Of a DNA stretch of 47,145 bases, positions 8,426 through 16,075 are shown in pieces; the first letter of the stretch is position 1; the number at the start of each line of letters is the position of its first letter. Source of the DNA: Methanomicrobiales archaeon (lineage in GTDB: Archaea; Halobacteriota; Methanomicrobia; Methanomicrobiales; Methanospirillaceae); contig JANYKQ010000048.1 of assembly GCA_025358115.1 (NCBI GenBank), positions 1-47,145 on the forward strand, given 5' to 3'. A model generated the notes under the pieces. That model was not told where the DNA came from. It did not search any database and saw only the letters and a list, made by a program, of their open reading frames with translations. Position numbers and translations under genes: made by a program.

Positions 8426-8941
8426 ATGACATCATCACCACGTTATTCCGGGCGTAACATGCCCCTGATCATCGGCCTTACGATTATGCTCTCACTGGTG
8501 CTGCTCATAAGCGGATGCACCCAGCCGGCAGCTGCACCCGCGACACCAGTCCAGGTATCTGTTGCAACACCGGCACCAGCGGACATGACAACTACCCTGG
8601 CAACAGGAGGAAAGAAGATGGTAACCTTCACTGAAGCAGATAACGGCACCACCGGAACAATAGCACAGAGTACACGGTTTGCAGTCCAGCTCAAAGAAAA
8701 CCCCACCACCGGATACCAGTGGAATGCAACCCTGTCGCCCGGCCTTGAACTCCAGTCATCGGACTACCGCATGAATGACGCGGCCCCGGGTATGGTCGGC
8801 GTGGGCGGGACCCGCACCTGGATCATCACCGCAAAGGATACCGGCCTCCAGAAATTCTCCGCAGTGTACGGTCGTTCATGGGAGCCGGTGACCGGCAATG
8901 AGACGGCCTATAGCGTGAACATTAATGTTGTGAAGATCTAA
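8426..8941 (+). CDS. Lipoprotein with chagasin-type (I42) protease-inhibitor domain
   Basis: A 171-residue exported lipoprotein. A hydrophobic segment (residues 13-29) ends in the lipobox LISGC, with Cys31 as the lipidation site. An Ala/Pro/Thr-rich spacer follows. The C-terminal ~100 residues carry the three chagasin loop signatures: NPTTGYQW (loop BC), GVGGTRTW (loop DE) and RSWEP (loop FG, in place of RPW). Chagasins inhibit papain-type cysteine proteases by inserting these loops into the active site. The target here would be outside the cell and is unknown. The gene is monocistronic and convergent with the 8967-11983 unit. Confidence 0.85.
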   Translation: MTSSPRYSGRNMPLIIGLTIMLSLVLLISGCTQPAAAPATPVQVSVATPAPADMTTTLATGGKKMVTFTEADNGTTGTIAQSTRFAVQLKENPTTGYQWNATLSPGLELQSSDYRMNDAAPGMVGVGGTRTWIITAKDTGLQKFSAVYGRSWEPVTGNETAYSVNINVVKI

Positions 8942-8966
8942 AGGATCGGCATTAACAAAAGCCGGC

Positions 8967-9179
8967 TCAACTCTTTTTACTCTCGCGCGTTTTTCCAGAT
9001 CCCATTAACAACCTCAATTTACGGATGACCGATCCAAGGTACTGTTCTTCCCGCATATGGTTCGTTTTAATCTGAAACTGGATCTCATGGATCCGTTGTA
9101 CCGGAACTCCATCACTGAGAGCGACTTCATCTGCCTGTGCGTGATGCCTGTCATCCTCCGGGGGTCCAGGGTACATCAT
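8967..9179 (-). CDS. Small ORF after gtrA, unknown
   Basis: A 70-codon ORF beginning one base after the gtrA stop, with AAGGGAAATGAG upstream as a possible ribosome-binding site. It ends 25 bp from the convergent chagasin gene. The predicted peptide is charged, with Pro/Asp/His near the start and Arg/Lys near the end, and has no membrane segment. I recognise no family. Tight spacing supports it being translated; lack of any recognised motif is the reason for low confidence. Confidence 0.35.
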   Translation of the reverse strand: MMYPGPPEDDRHHAQADEVALSDGVPVQRIHEIQFQIKTNHMREEQYLGSVIRKLRLLMGSGKTRESKKS

Positions 9180-9180
9180 C

Positions 9181-9618
9181 TCATTTCCCTTCCCGGAATG
9201 TGTAATGTTTCTGCCCGTGATAATTCCAGAAAAAAGCACAGAGGGTAGCAATGATCTTTCCTGCCAGGTAATTGAGAGAGAAGATCTCAACGGCCAGCCA
9301 GATCACGCTGAGATTGACCAGGAGACAACTGAAAGCAATAGCGGCAAACGTTGAAAATTGTGCGAGATAGTGCCGATCCGTATCGTGGAAATTGAGGTAT
9401 TTGTTCAGGAGATAACTGGCCACGATTCCGCAGCAGTATGACACGGTGGCCGCCAGAAGGTACCAGATGCCAAGGTATGCACAAAAAACATACAACAGGC
9501 CAAGATCAATGAGGGAGGCAACAACCCCGATTAAAAAGAACCCGACCAGTTTCTCGTTGCGAATCCGGTCCAGGACCTGGTAACGGGCCGATATCTGGCC
9601 GGAAAAATCAGGAGTCAT
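9181..9618 (-). CDS. GtrA-family membrane protein
   Basis: A 145-residue protein with four predicted membrane helices and the typical GtrA N-terminal motif (KLVGFFLIGVVASLID). GtrA-like proteins are small polytopic proteins linked to polyprenyl-phosphate-linked sugar translocation. Its ATG overlaps the stop of the GT39 gene by 4 nt, so the two are translationally coupled and probably cooperate in moving or transferring a lipid-linked sugar. The basic C-terminus (GQKHYTFREGK) is likely cytoplasmic. Confidence 0.88.
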   Translation of the reverse strand: MTPDFSGQISARYQVLDRIRNEKLVGFFLIGVVASLIDLGLLYVFCAYLGIWYLLAATVSYCCGIVASYLLNKYLNFHDTDRHYLAQFSTFAAIAFSCLLVNLSVIWLAVEIFSLNYLAGKIIATLCAFFWNYHGQKHYTFREGK

Positions 9619-11828
9619 GCACCGGTCTGCCTGCGGTACCCGGCACAGTCATACAGGGTGTCCTGGCCCCCGGGACCGGCCATGCCGCGTCCCGGCAGGT
9701 TGTATGCCGGGAATGCGGGTGCTGTTCCATTGCCAAAGCCAGGTATACTGTCCTGGAGAGCGGTCGCCCCTCCCCAGTCGGCAGCAGGAACGGCAGCACA
9801 ACTCTCATTGATCCAGGTAAAGAGACCGCCATTTCCTGAACCCATTCCTCCCCCGACTCCTGTAGAGGATCCAAGGAAGTACCGGATCCTGCCGGCATCA
9901 ATGAGGCCCCGTAATGAGGAGACCGTGAGGATCTCGTCGCTGCCGGAGAATCCACCCAGCGACATGACCGGCTCCCCGGTGGAGATCATAAGGCCTGCCC
10001 CCTCGCTGTTGGCAGAAGGCACACCGACAAGCCAGGTCTCGGTCGTCTTGTGGGAGACCAGGTACGTGGAGAGCGGAGTGGCACTATCCCCGATCCGGTT
10101 AAACCCGCCTCCCATACCGGCGCCGCCCCGGTCGAGGTGAGGACCGGCAACCGGCAGGATCCCGCTGTTCCCGTACACCAGCGGCGTGCAGGCCCAGACC
10201 GCCGGTCCGATGAAGAGGATCGCAATAGCAGCACATGTCACGATTTTTGGCAGGTTCCCGGTTGCGGTCCCCTGACGTATTCTGAGGGTCGCCAACAGGA
10301 TGATACTCACGATCACTCCCGCCAGGAAAACCGGGATCAGGTGACCGGACCAGGCCGCATCATAGTTCAGGAACAGTGTCCCGGTGAGACCGGTCACTGC
10401 CACCGCAGCGATGAGGATCCAGCCCCTGGTTCCCCCGGACCGGTAGGCGTCGTACATCCCGACCGCCGCGATCCCCACGAGGGCTGCAAGCGGGGGTGCG
10501 ATGGTGGCCAGATAGTACGTATGCCAGAACCCGGTCGTGAAACTGAAATACGCGAGTCCCGGGAGCAGCCAGAGACCCATCGCCAGCAGGGTAAGCCCCC
10601 GGTCACTGAAGAGACCTGCCTCTTCGAGACCTTTGAGAGTGAGGGTTGCCGGGCGTCGCCACCAGGCGAGTAACCCGATAAGCGCAAAGGGGAGGAGCCA
10701 GCTGATCTGGCCGCCAAGCCCTTCACCGAAGAGCCGGAAGAGGCCGGGCGCACCACTGTTATCCATCCCGCCGCCACCCCGTGCATCACCCGCCAGGGAC
10801 ATACCGGGAGGTGTCCCGGGGGATCCGGCTCCCGGGAATTGTCCCCGTTCCTGGCCAGGCGGTGCCATACCATACCCGGGAGCATCCCCGTTCATACGGC
10901 GATCAGCGGTCCGGTTCAGCTGCTCATCCGGAAATCCAGCTCCCTGCGGACCGCCGGGCCGGATTCCATTCCCGGGCCGGATTCCATTCCCGGGCGGGAA
11001 TCCTCCCGGGCCACCGGGACCCATCTGCCCGTTTTCAAGCCGGTGCAGACCATTGTAGTTGACGATGAGGCCCAGCACCGTGTTATCTCCGCTTCCCCCG
11101 ATGTAGGGGCGCTCGCTGGCCGGGACCAGGTCAACAGCGACCGCCCACGAGAGCGAGACGACTGCCAGCACCAGCAGGGCAAGACCGAGATGAAGGACCT
11201 GCTTTTTTCTCGGAGTGTCCCGTATGCCGAGCAGGTATATGACCAGAACCGCAGGCACGATGATGAAGGCCTGGATCATCTTGATATTGAACCCGATGCC
11301 GATGAGAAAGACCGAGAGGAGGAGGAGCGGGAGGGACTGCTCCCGGGAGGCTTTCAGTGCCACCCAGAGAGCGAGAAGCAGGACAAAGATCAACTGCCCG
11401 TCCATGGTACCGTTGCGGGAGACGGCAACAAAGATCGGGGTGACGGCGAGGGCAAACGCTGATACCAGCCCGGCGGGTTTCCCGAACGGCCGGGAGACGA
11501 TCGCGTACACGAGCGCAACCGACCCGACACCCGCAAGCGCCTGGGGCAGTTCAAGGGACCACCCGGAGAACCCCAGCAGGGCGGCACTGAGGCTCTGGAC
11601 CCAGAGACCGACCGGGGGTTTGTCGATGGTCACGAAACCGGCAGCATCGAACGAATTGAAGAGGGCCATGCCGGGATTCTCGAGCATGCTCCTGACCGCG
11701 GCGGCATAGCACGTATTGGAAAAACCTGTATTCCAGAGATTCCAGAAGTTCAGGAACCCGGATAAGAGAAGGATCGCCCCGAGCAGGATCTCCATCCGGT
11801 ATTTCACCACAATCTCGTTAAGGGTCAT
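9615..11828 (-). CDS. GT39-family membrane glycosyltransferase with Gly/Pro-rich loop
   Basis: A 737-residue polytopic protein of the PMT/ArnT-like glycosyltransferase 39 family, which transfers sugars from polyprenyl phosphates outside the membrane. The first extracytoplasmic loop contains conserved acidic/aromatic residues and TIDKPPVGLW. About ten hydrophobic segments follow. Between residues ~265 and 365 sits a low-complexity Gly/Pro/Met-rich insert, with a perfect GNGIRP duplication coded by an 18-bp tandem repeat. A Gly-rich soluble C-terminal part (from ~560) follows the last helices. I chose the ATG at 11828, whose ATGA overlaps the stop of the 52-aa ORF, rather than the GTG at 11834. 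It is coupled to gtrA downstream. The acceptor is unknown. Confidence 0.85.
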   Translation of the reverse strand: MTLNEIVVKYRMEILLGAILLLSGFLNFWNLWNTGFSNTCYAAAVRSMLENPGMALFNSFDAAGFVTIDKPPVGLWVQSLSAALLGFSGWSLELPQALAGVGSVALVYAIVSRPFGKPAGLVSAFALAVTPIFVAVSRNGTMDGQLIFVLLLALWVALKASREQSLPLLLLSVFLIGIGFNIKMIQAFIIVPAVLVIYLLGIRDTPRKKQVLHLGLALLVLAVVSLSWAVAVDLVPASERPYIGGSGDNTVLGLIVNYNGLHRLENGQMGPGGPGGFPPGNGIRPGNGIRPGGPQGAGFPDEQLNRTADRRMNGDAPGYGMAPPGQERGQFPGAGSPGTPPGMSLAGDARGGGGMDNSGAPGLFRLFGEGLGGQISWLLPFALIGLLAWWRRPATLTLKGLEEAGLFSDRGLTLLAMGLWLLPGLAYFSFTTGFWHTYYLATIAPPLAALVGIAAVGMYDAYRSGGTRGWILIAAVAVTGLTGTLFLNYDAAWSGHLIPVFLAGVIVSIILLATLRIRQGTATGNLPKIVTCAAIAILFIGPAVWACTPLVYGNSGILPVAGPHLDRGGAGMGGGFNRIGDSATPLSTYLVSHKTTETWLVGVPSANSEGAGLMISTGEPVMSLGGFSGSDEILTVSSLRGLIDAGRIRYFLGSSTGVGGGMGSGNGGLFTWINESCAAVPAADWGGATALQDSIPGFGNGTAPAFPAYNLPGRGMAGPGGQDTLYDCAGYRRQTGA
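10961..10996. repeat. 18-bp tandem duplication inside GT39 gene
   Basis: Two adjacent 18-bp copies (GGATTCCATTCCCGGGCC, then the same with the last base changed) encode a doubled GNGIRP hexapeptide in the low-complexity loop. The near-identity indicates recent slippage. Confidence 0.8.
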
Positions 11829-11983
11829 GGCCACCGGTCCCGCACAACTTTAAGAATGGCGATAATTTCCCGGGCCTGGCGCAGGCCTGTGCAGGGTAAT
11901 TCCCCTTCAAGGCAGTGCACCCGTCCCTGGATCTCGTCTATTTCGTGCTCCGTGATAAGGAACCACGGGTTTTCAGACACCAT
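11825..11983 (-). CDS. 52-aa protein, first gene of the GT39 operon
   Basis: A short ORF on the minus strand from ATG 11983 to a TGA that overlaps the GT39 ATG by 4 nt. A good GGAGGT ribosome-binding site lies 9 nt upstream (revcomp of 11993-11998). The peptide begins MVSENPWFLITEHEID and has two cysteines (VHCLEG, LPCTGL) and an amphipathic, charged C-terminal half (LRQAREIIAILKVVRDRW). There is no membrane helix. The ATGA coupling and ribosome-binding site make it a likely real small protein. The family is unknown to me. Confidence 0.6.
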   Translation of the reverse strand: MVSENPWFLITEHEIDEIQGRVHCLEGELPCTGLRQAREIIAILKVVRDRWP

Positions 11984-12154
11984 ACCGGTACAACCTCCGG
12001 GCAGCCGGTGATGCCCCTCTGCCGATCAGCATTCCATAATTCCTGAACTTCATTTTCCCTGTAGCTCCCGCTGAATAGTGGATGGCCCGTTGGCAACCCG
12101 GGCAGATATATTGATGATACGGTGCCGGTGAAAGGAAGATACCGGGAGGATGAA

Positions 12155-12289
12155 ATGGTGAACCCGCAGGGATCATATATCGTAAAAAATCCCCGGGGTA
12201 ACCCGGGGGAACGACCGTGGCCCGGTGAGAGGAAAGGTCCAATTACTGAAAAATACCAACCATTTTTATCAGGGAGGGTGACATTATGA
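12155..12289 (+). CDS. Candidate 44-aa leader ORF upstream of the FHA regulator
   Basis: A 44-codon ORF with an excellent GGAGG ribosome-binding site at 12145-12149, five bases before the ATG. The peptide is rich in Pro, Gly and Arg (MVNPQGSYIVKNPRGNPGER at the start). It spans a GC-rich hairpin (CCCCGGG 12191-12197, CCCGGGG 12202-12208). Its stop overlaps the ATG of the next short ORF (ATGA). A TATA-like AGATATATTG lies at about 12105-12114. It may be a leader peptide or a small protein; conservation cannot be judged here. Confidence 0.35.
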   Translation: MVNPQGSYIVKNPRGNPGERPWPGERKGPITEKYQPFLSGRVTL

Positions 12290-12336
12290 TTAAGCGAAAC
12301 GTTCACGATCCTGATCGCTTTATGAGGAGTTTTTGA
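12286..12336 (+). CDS. Candidate 16-aa leader ORF
   Basis: The ATG at 12286 overlaps the preceding stop and has GGGAGGGTGA at 12272-12281 as a strong ribosome-binding site, 4 nt upstream. The ORF ends 4 nt before the regulator's ATG at 12341. The peptide starts MIKRNVHDPDRF. The arrangement suggests translational coupling into the regulator rather than a functional peptide. Confidence 0.3.
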   Translation: MIKRNVHDPDRFMRSF

Positions 12337-12340
12337 AAAG

Positions 12341-13108
12341 ATGACAGAGAAAGAAACGATTTCTATCTCATCGGATCCTGCTTTTCTGCAGGAACTTTCA
12401 GAATACTTAGAGGTGCTCTCGAACCCGACACGCCTGAAAATTCTCAAAGTGATCGAGAAAGAGCCAAAAGAGATCAGTGAGATCGCATCCCGCATCGATA
12501 CCAGTTATGCCAATACCAAAAAACACATCGACCAGCTCGTTCATATCGGCCTGGTGAAGAAAGAGGCGGGTTTTGGCCGGGAGACCATAAAAGGGATTCA
12601 CCCGGTCTGGAAGTTCTCCCTTGCTGCAGGCAGCATGGGGATGCTCATCAAGAACCTTGGCGTCTTTTCGCGGATCAACATCCCCCTGGGGTACGGCGAG
12701 ATCCAGGGAACCCTCGAATCCGTGAGACAGGCGGTAATCAAGGAATCCGGGACAGACTATCCGGCACTCCATCTGATGGGAGGGAAAGAGGCGGGTCGCA
12801 CGTACCTTCTCAAAAAAGAACGGACACTGATCGGCAGGATTGATCCGGACAACCCGTCAAAACTCAGTGAAGGGGATATCGCACTTCCCGTTGAGTACGT
12901 ATCCGTGACGCGGATCACAAAACCCCATGCCATCGTAACGAAGACTTCCACCGGCTGGCAGATCGAGGACCGGGGCAGCTCGGGGGGAACCTACCTGAAC
13001 GCAGAACTCATTGCACCGATGCACAAAACAACGGTAAAAAACGGGGACGTCATCGATCTTGCCATGGGGGAAGATGCGGCCCGGTTCCTGTTCATTGCAA
13101 ACGAGTGA
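12341..13108 (+). CDS. ArsR-type winged-helix regulator fused to an FHA domain
   Basis: A 255-residue cytoplasmic protein. Residues ~15-90 form an ArsR-like winged helix (LEVLSNPTRLKILKVIEKEP, then a recognition-helix region SYANTKKHIDQL). Residues ~142-252 form a forkhead-associated domain that binds phospho-threonine peptides. FHA landmarks are GR at 165-166, VSVTR..KPH at 187-196 (a variant of S-R-x-H) and GGTYLN at 215-220. It lacks ArsR metal-binding cysteines, so phosphorylation is the likely input. The kinase gene starts 6 bp downstream. The most natural reading is a transcription factor controlled by, or docked to, that kinase. GAGGAG at 12324-12329 is its ribosome-binding site. Confidence 0.85.
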   Translation: MTEKETISISSDPAFLQELSEYLEVLSNPTRLKILKVIEKEPKEISEIASRIDTSYANTKKHIDQLVHIGLVKKEAGFGRETIKGIHPVWKFSLAAGSMGMLIKNLGVFSRINIPLGYGEIQGTLESVRQAVIKESGTDYPALHLMGGKEAGRTYLLKKERTLIGRIDPDNPSKLSEGDIALPVEYVSVTRITKPHAIVTKTSTGWQIEDRGSSGGTYLNAELIAPMHKTTVKNGDVIDLAMGEDAARFLFIANE

Positions 13109-13114
13109 GGGTTG

Positions 13115-15085
13115 ATGGCAGATAGGGCAGGTCATGATCTCCGTATGAGTGGATCGCCGGTGGCCGGGGGTATCCGGGATTTTGTAGTGTTTGCGCTCCT
13201 GCTCCTCTTCATCTCCCCGGCAGCTGCCAATGTTTTTACGTACGATGGCAGAGGAAATGCCAGTTCGATCCAGGATCTGATCAACACCACAAGCACAGGG
13301 GACAGTATCTACCTGGCCGGCGGCACCTATTACGAAAATCTCCTGATCAACCGGCCTATCGTGTTCGGAGCCCTGGACACGAACAATCCGCCCGAGATAG
13401 TCTCTTCCACGGCATCCGGTGCCGGGATCACCCTTGCAGCGGACGGGACAACGATAAACGGGGTGAATATTTCCGGCACCGCCCCGGCCGGGCTCCTTGT
13501 GCAGTCGAACAATAACCGTATCAGTGCTATTACGGTCAGGGGACTTGGCACGGGTATCAGCCTGAAATCGGCAACAGGAAACATTTTTTCCGGCAACACC
13601 GTAGTAAATAATTTAGTCGGGATCGAGACCGACCGCAACTCGCGGGCCAACATTTTTTATCTCAATTATCTCGACAATCCCAAACAGGTCAGCACTCAGT
13701 TCTCTGACAACATCTGGTCATCAGGCCGGCAGGTCTACCGCTATGCGGGAAGCGATTTTTCCGGGTCCGTAGGAAACTTCTGGAAAGGTTTTGAGGGGGC
13801 GGACAGCAACAGCGACGGGATATGGGACACTCCGTATGTTATTCAAAGCTCCATTCCCGGCCCGAATACCGCAACAGAGATCACTGATCGCGCTCCCCTG
13901 GTCAGCACACCGCTGTCGTATACTTTGGTCAGCGGGGTAAGCCAGCTCAATACATCCCCACTGGACAGGAGGTTACAAATACCTGAACTCTCCCCGTTCC
14001 CGCAACAGCAGGGATACCTGGGGATTTCGTCGGGTCCGGTTCTGCCGGGGAATGGAAATCCCACGGGGCCGCTAAACCCGTTTCTTCCCTTCCTGGTACA
14101 GTTCTGGTGGGTGATCCCCATTGCCATTATCATCTCAGTGGTAGCCGGGATCTGGTTTGAGAGGAAATGGAAACGGAGAGGAACGACCGGAGATGATGCC
14201 AGCGGGACCGGGAGCTCCTCGCGTAACGTAACCATTGTCAAAAAGACTCTCTCTCCTGAGGGATCGGCTGAACAGGAACAGCTCCATTATGGTGCCCATC
14301 TTCCCCCAGCTCTGGAGAGAAAATATCCATCGGCGGAGTACGTTGCCGAGGGGGGAGTCTCCCGGGTGTTCAGGGTATGGGACGAGAAGGAGAGCCGTGA
14401 TGTTGCGGTGAAGATCCCAATCCGCTTCGATGAAGTGACCGGGGCGCAGTTCACCAAAGAGCTCCACGTATGGGAAGGACTCCATCACAAAAATATTGTC
14501 GAGATCTATGCGGCCAATATCTTCCCGGTACCATATATCGAGATGGAGTATATTGCATCGTCCCTGGCTGCCCTTACATTCCCGCTCGAGACAAAAAAGG
14601 CCCTGGCGATTGTCAGGGGAGTTGCAGAAGGCCTCCGGTACGCTCACGAACAGGGCATTGTCCACCGGGATATCAAACCGGATAATATCATGATTGCGCC
14701 GGATGGTACACCAAAGATCTCAGACTGGGGGCTCTCCAAGGCAGAGGGAACCAAACAGTCCGGCCTGATCGGATTTTCCCTGGAGTATGCAGCCCCCGAA
14801 CAGCTGGCCCCGAACCTCTACGGAGAACCGGGCCCCTGGACAGATATCTACCAGGTGGGGGTCCTGTTCTACGAGATGCTGGCAGGAGAAGTCCCCTTCC
14901 GGGGCGGGGGCATGGGAGAGGTGACCCATGCGATCCTGCATGACGACCCGCTGCCACTGGCCCCTGGGGGGCCGGATGCCGGGTTGATCGGGGAAATCAT
15001 CCTGAAATGCATGGCAAAGAAGCCGCAGGACCGGTATAGTTCTGTGGTACAATTACTGGGGGATCTGAAAAAAGTCCGGGTTTGA
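13115..15085 (+). CDS. Membrane Ser/Thr protein kinase with extracellular NosD-type beta-helix
   Basis: A 656-residue single-pass receptor-like kinase. An N-terminal signal/anchor lies at ~22-39 (ending PAAAN). A right-handed beta-helix of the NosD/CASH type covers ~43-245 and ends in the typical GNFWKGFEGAD..SDGIWDTPY signature. One transmembrane helix at ~327-347 is followed by basic residues (RKWKRR). The cytoplasmic PknB-like kinase spans ~405-655: degenerate glycine loop AEGGVSRVF, K433 in VAVKIP, catalytic HRDIKPDN at 518-525, DWG (for DFG) at 537-539 and APE at 560-562. All catalytic residues except the DFG Phe are kept, so it should be active. Start is ATG 13115 after GTGAGG; a TTG at 13112 is possible. 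It is co-transcribed with the FHA regulator. Confidence 0.9.
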   Translation: MADRAGHDLRMSGSPVAGGIRDFVVFALLLLFISPAAANVFTYDGRGNASSIQDLINTTSTGDSIYLAGGTYYENLLINRPIVFGALDTNNPPEIVSSTASGAGITLAADGTTINGVNISGTAPAGLLVQSNNNRISAITVRGLGTGISLKSATGNIFSGNTVVNNLVGIETDRNSRANIFYLNYLDNPKQVSTQFSDNIWSSGRQVYRYAGSDFSGSVGNFWKGFEGADSNSDGIWDTPYVIQSSIPGPNTATEITDRAPLVSTPLSYTLVSGVSQLNTSPLDRRLQIPELSPFPQQQGYLGISSGPVLPGNGNPTGPLNPFLPFLVQFWWVIPIAIIISVVAGIWFERKWKRRGTTGDDASGTGSSSRNVTIVKKTLSPEGSAEQEQLHYGAHLPPALERKYPSAEYVAEGGVSRVFRVWDEKESRDVAVKIPIRFDEVTGAQFTKELHVWEGLHHKNIVEIYAANIFPVPYIEMEYIASSLAALTFPLETKKALAIVRGVAEGLRYAHEQGIVHRDIKPDNIMIAPDGTPKISDWGLSKAEGTKQSGLIGFSLEYAAPEQLAPNLYGEPGPWTDIYQVGVLFYEMLAGEVPFRGGGMGEVTHAILHDDPLPLAPGGPDAGLIGEIILKCMAKKPQDRYSSVVQLLGDLKKVRV

Positions 15086-15089
15086 GAGG

Positions 15090-15111
15090 GGATGGATTAA
15101 ACAATCCATCC
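15090..15111 (+). terminator. Hairpin terminator after the kinase gene
   Basis: A perfect 9-bp stem (GGATGGATT / AATCCATCC) with an AAAC loop begins 5 bases after the kinase stop, followed at 15118-15121 by TTTT. Its position and symmetry support transcription termination of the regulator-kinase unit. Confidence 0.6.
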
Positions 15112-15205
15112 TGGTACTTTTCTAAAAAAAATGATCGCCACAGGGAAGGTGCCCTGCATCCTGGCGTGCACTTTTGATTTATTCCAGGAACTCTGCCGAA
15201 AGGCA

Positions 15206-15616
15206 CTAGGATCCGGTCGGCGGTGTGCCTGACGGACGTGTCCCATCCATCTGGAATCCATCGGGGGGTGTGCCCGATGGACGTGTCCCGTTCATCTGGA
15301 ATCCAGCAGGGGGGGTTCCTGAGGGGTGGGTACCGTTTCCCAGCATACCTTCGGGACGAACTCCCTTTGCACCGACGGATTCGTTGAACTGCGGCTTGTC
15401 ACCACTGCCAGCCGGGTCGGGTGTTGCTGACGAGGCAACAATGCCGGAGCTCGCTCCGGATGTTTTATCAACGGTCTGTTCCTGTCCTGTGGAAGCGGGC
15501 TGGGTTGTTGTGGATTGTCCGGAACTGCTCGCGGTCTCCTGGGTACATCCTGCAACCAGGATTCCTCCAACGAGGACTGCTGATACAATCAGCATCATGA
15601 TACTGCTTCTTTTCAT
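15206..15616 (-). CDS. Repeat-bearing secreted lipoprotein
   Basis: A 136-residue lipoprotein. The signal region ends in the lipobox VAGC (GGILVAGCTQE). A Ser/Thr/Gln-rich spacer follows. The C-terminus is three copies of a 15-residue repeat (consensus GFQMNGTRPSGTPPD). Two copies contain NGT, an N-glycosylation sequon, and a further NES lies upstream, so it may be a glycosylated surface stalk. I chose the ATG at 15616 because GGAG lies about 8 nt upstream; longer in-frame starts precede the signal region. The promoter may be the TATA at ~15841-15849, giving a ~200-nt leader. Function unknown. Confidence 0.75.
   Translation of the reverse strand: MKRSSIMMLIVSAVLVGGILVAGCTQETASSSGQSTTTQPASTGQEQTVDKTSGASSGIVASSATPDPAGSGDKPQFNESVGAKGVRPEGMLGNGTHPSGTPPAGFQMNGTRPSGTPPDGFQMDGTRPSGTPPTGS
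15209..15340. repeat. Three 45-bp tandem repeats in the lipoprotein gene
   Basis: Three in-frame 45-bp units encode the GxxxNGTxPSGTPPx repeats. The two distal copies are nearly identical at the DNA level (shared GGACGTGTCCC..CATCTGGAATCCA blocks), whereas the proximal copy has diverged. Copy number may vary between strains. Confidence 0.75.
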
Positions 15617-16075
15617 CTGATTCATCTCCTGGGATTCCCGGCACCTCACCATAAAATGCGCCCGTGCCGGGGTTTGCATGAAGTCTTACATTCCTGATAC
15701 CGGTGAACGAATCCGGGAATCGCGCGAATACGTTATGGTGCGCAACACCTGGCCACGAAAACCGACCCGATCGCTTCATCAATAGTTTTTAATGATCTTC
15801 TGGGAGGTGATCGTCCCGCATCCCAATAATCACCGGCTATTATATATTCGCACCATGGGATCAGTGAAATACTTCAATGCAACCTGCCATTCATTGAACT
15901 CCCGGGGGTACAATATCCCGAAACGATTATGATAAGGACGATGCTACCAAAACATTCTGTAAGATTTTATAGAATAAAAAAAGAATTTGGATACAGGTGA
16001 ACCAAAACCCGTTCACCATTTTTGTTCCCTGTCCGACCGGGTGATCCCGGAAGGAGGTTTCAAGGGTGTTCTTCT
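15617..16075. other. Non-coding stretch with minus-strand promoter
   Basis: About 460 bp lie between the lipoprotein start and the end of the PKD gene. It holds the lipoprotein leader, a minus-strand AATATATAATAG TATA element (about 15837-15848) and the sequence shared with the promoter at 22037-22053. A GGGAGGTGATCGTCCC block at 15801-15816 is the only other notable sequence. I see no convincing ORF. Confidence 0.5.
15843..15859 (-). promoter_or_regulatory. Shared promoter-proximal motif, copy 1
   Basis: On the minus strand it reads CCCATGGTGCGAATATA and runs into the TATA box of the lipoprotein transcript. The same 17-mer with one change occurs at 22037-22053, also in front of a minus-strand TATA box. 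Confidence 0.4.

Noticed and set aside
10050-10673. Several plus-strand ORFs opposite the GT39 gene
   Set aside because: GC-rich antisense frames give long Pro/Arg-rich shadows; the GT39 protein explains the sequence.
11938-12495. 185-aa minus-strand ORF upstream of the regulator
   Set aside because: It overlaps the regulator's winged-helix coding region and the 52-aa ORF in another frame, and its translation has no recognisable features.
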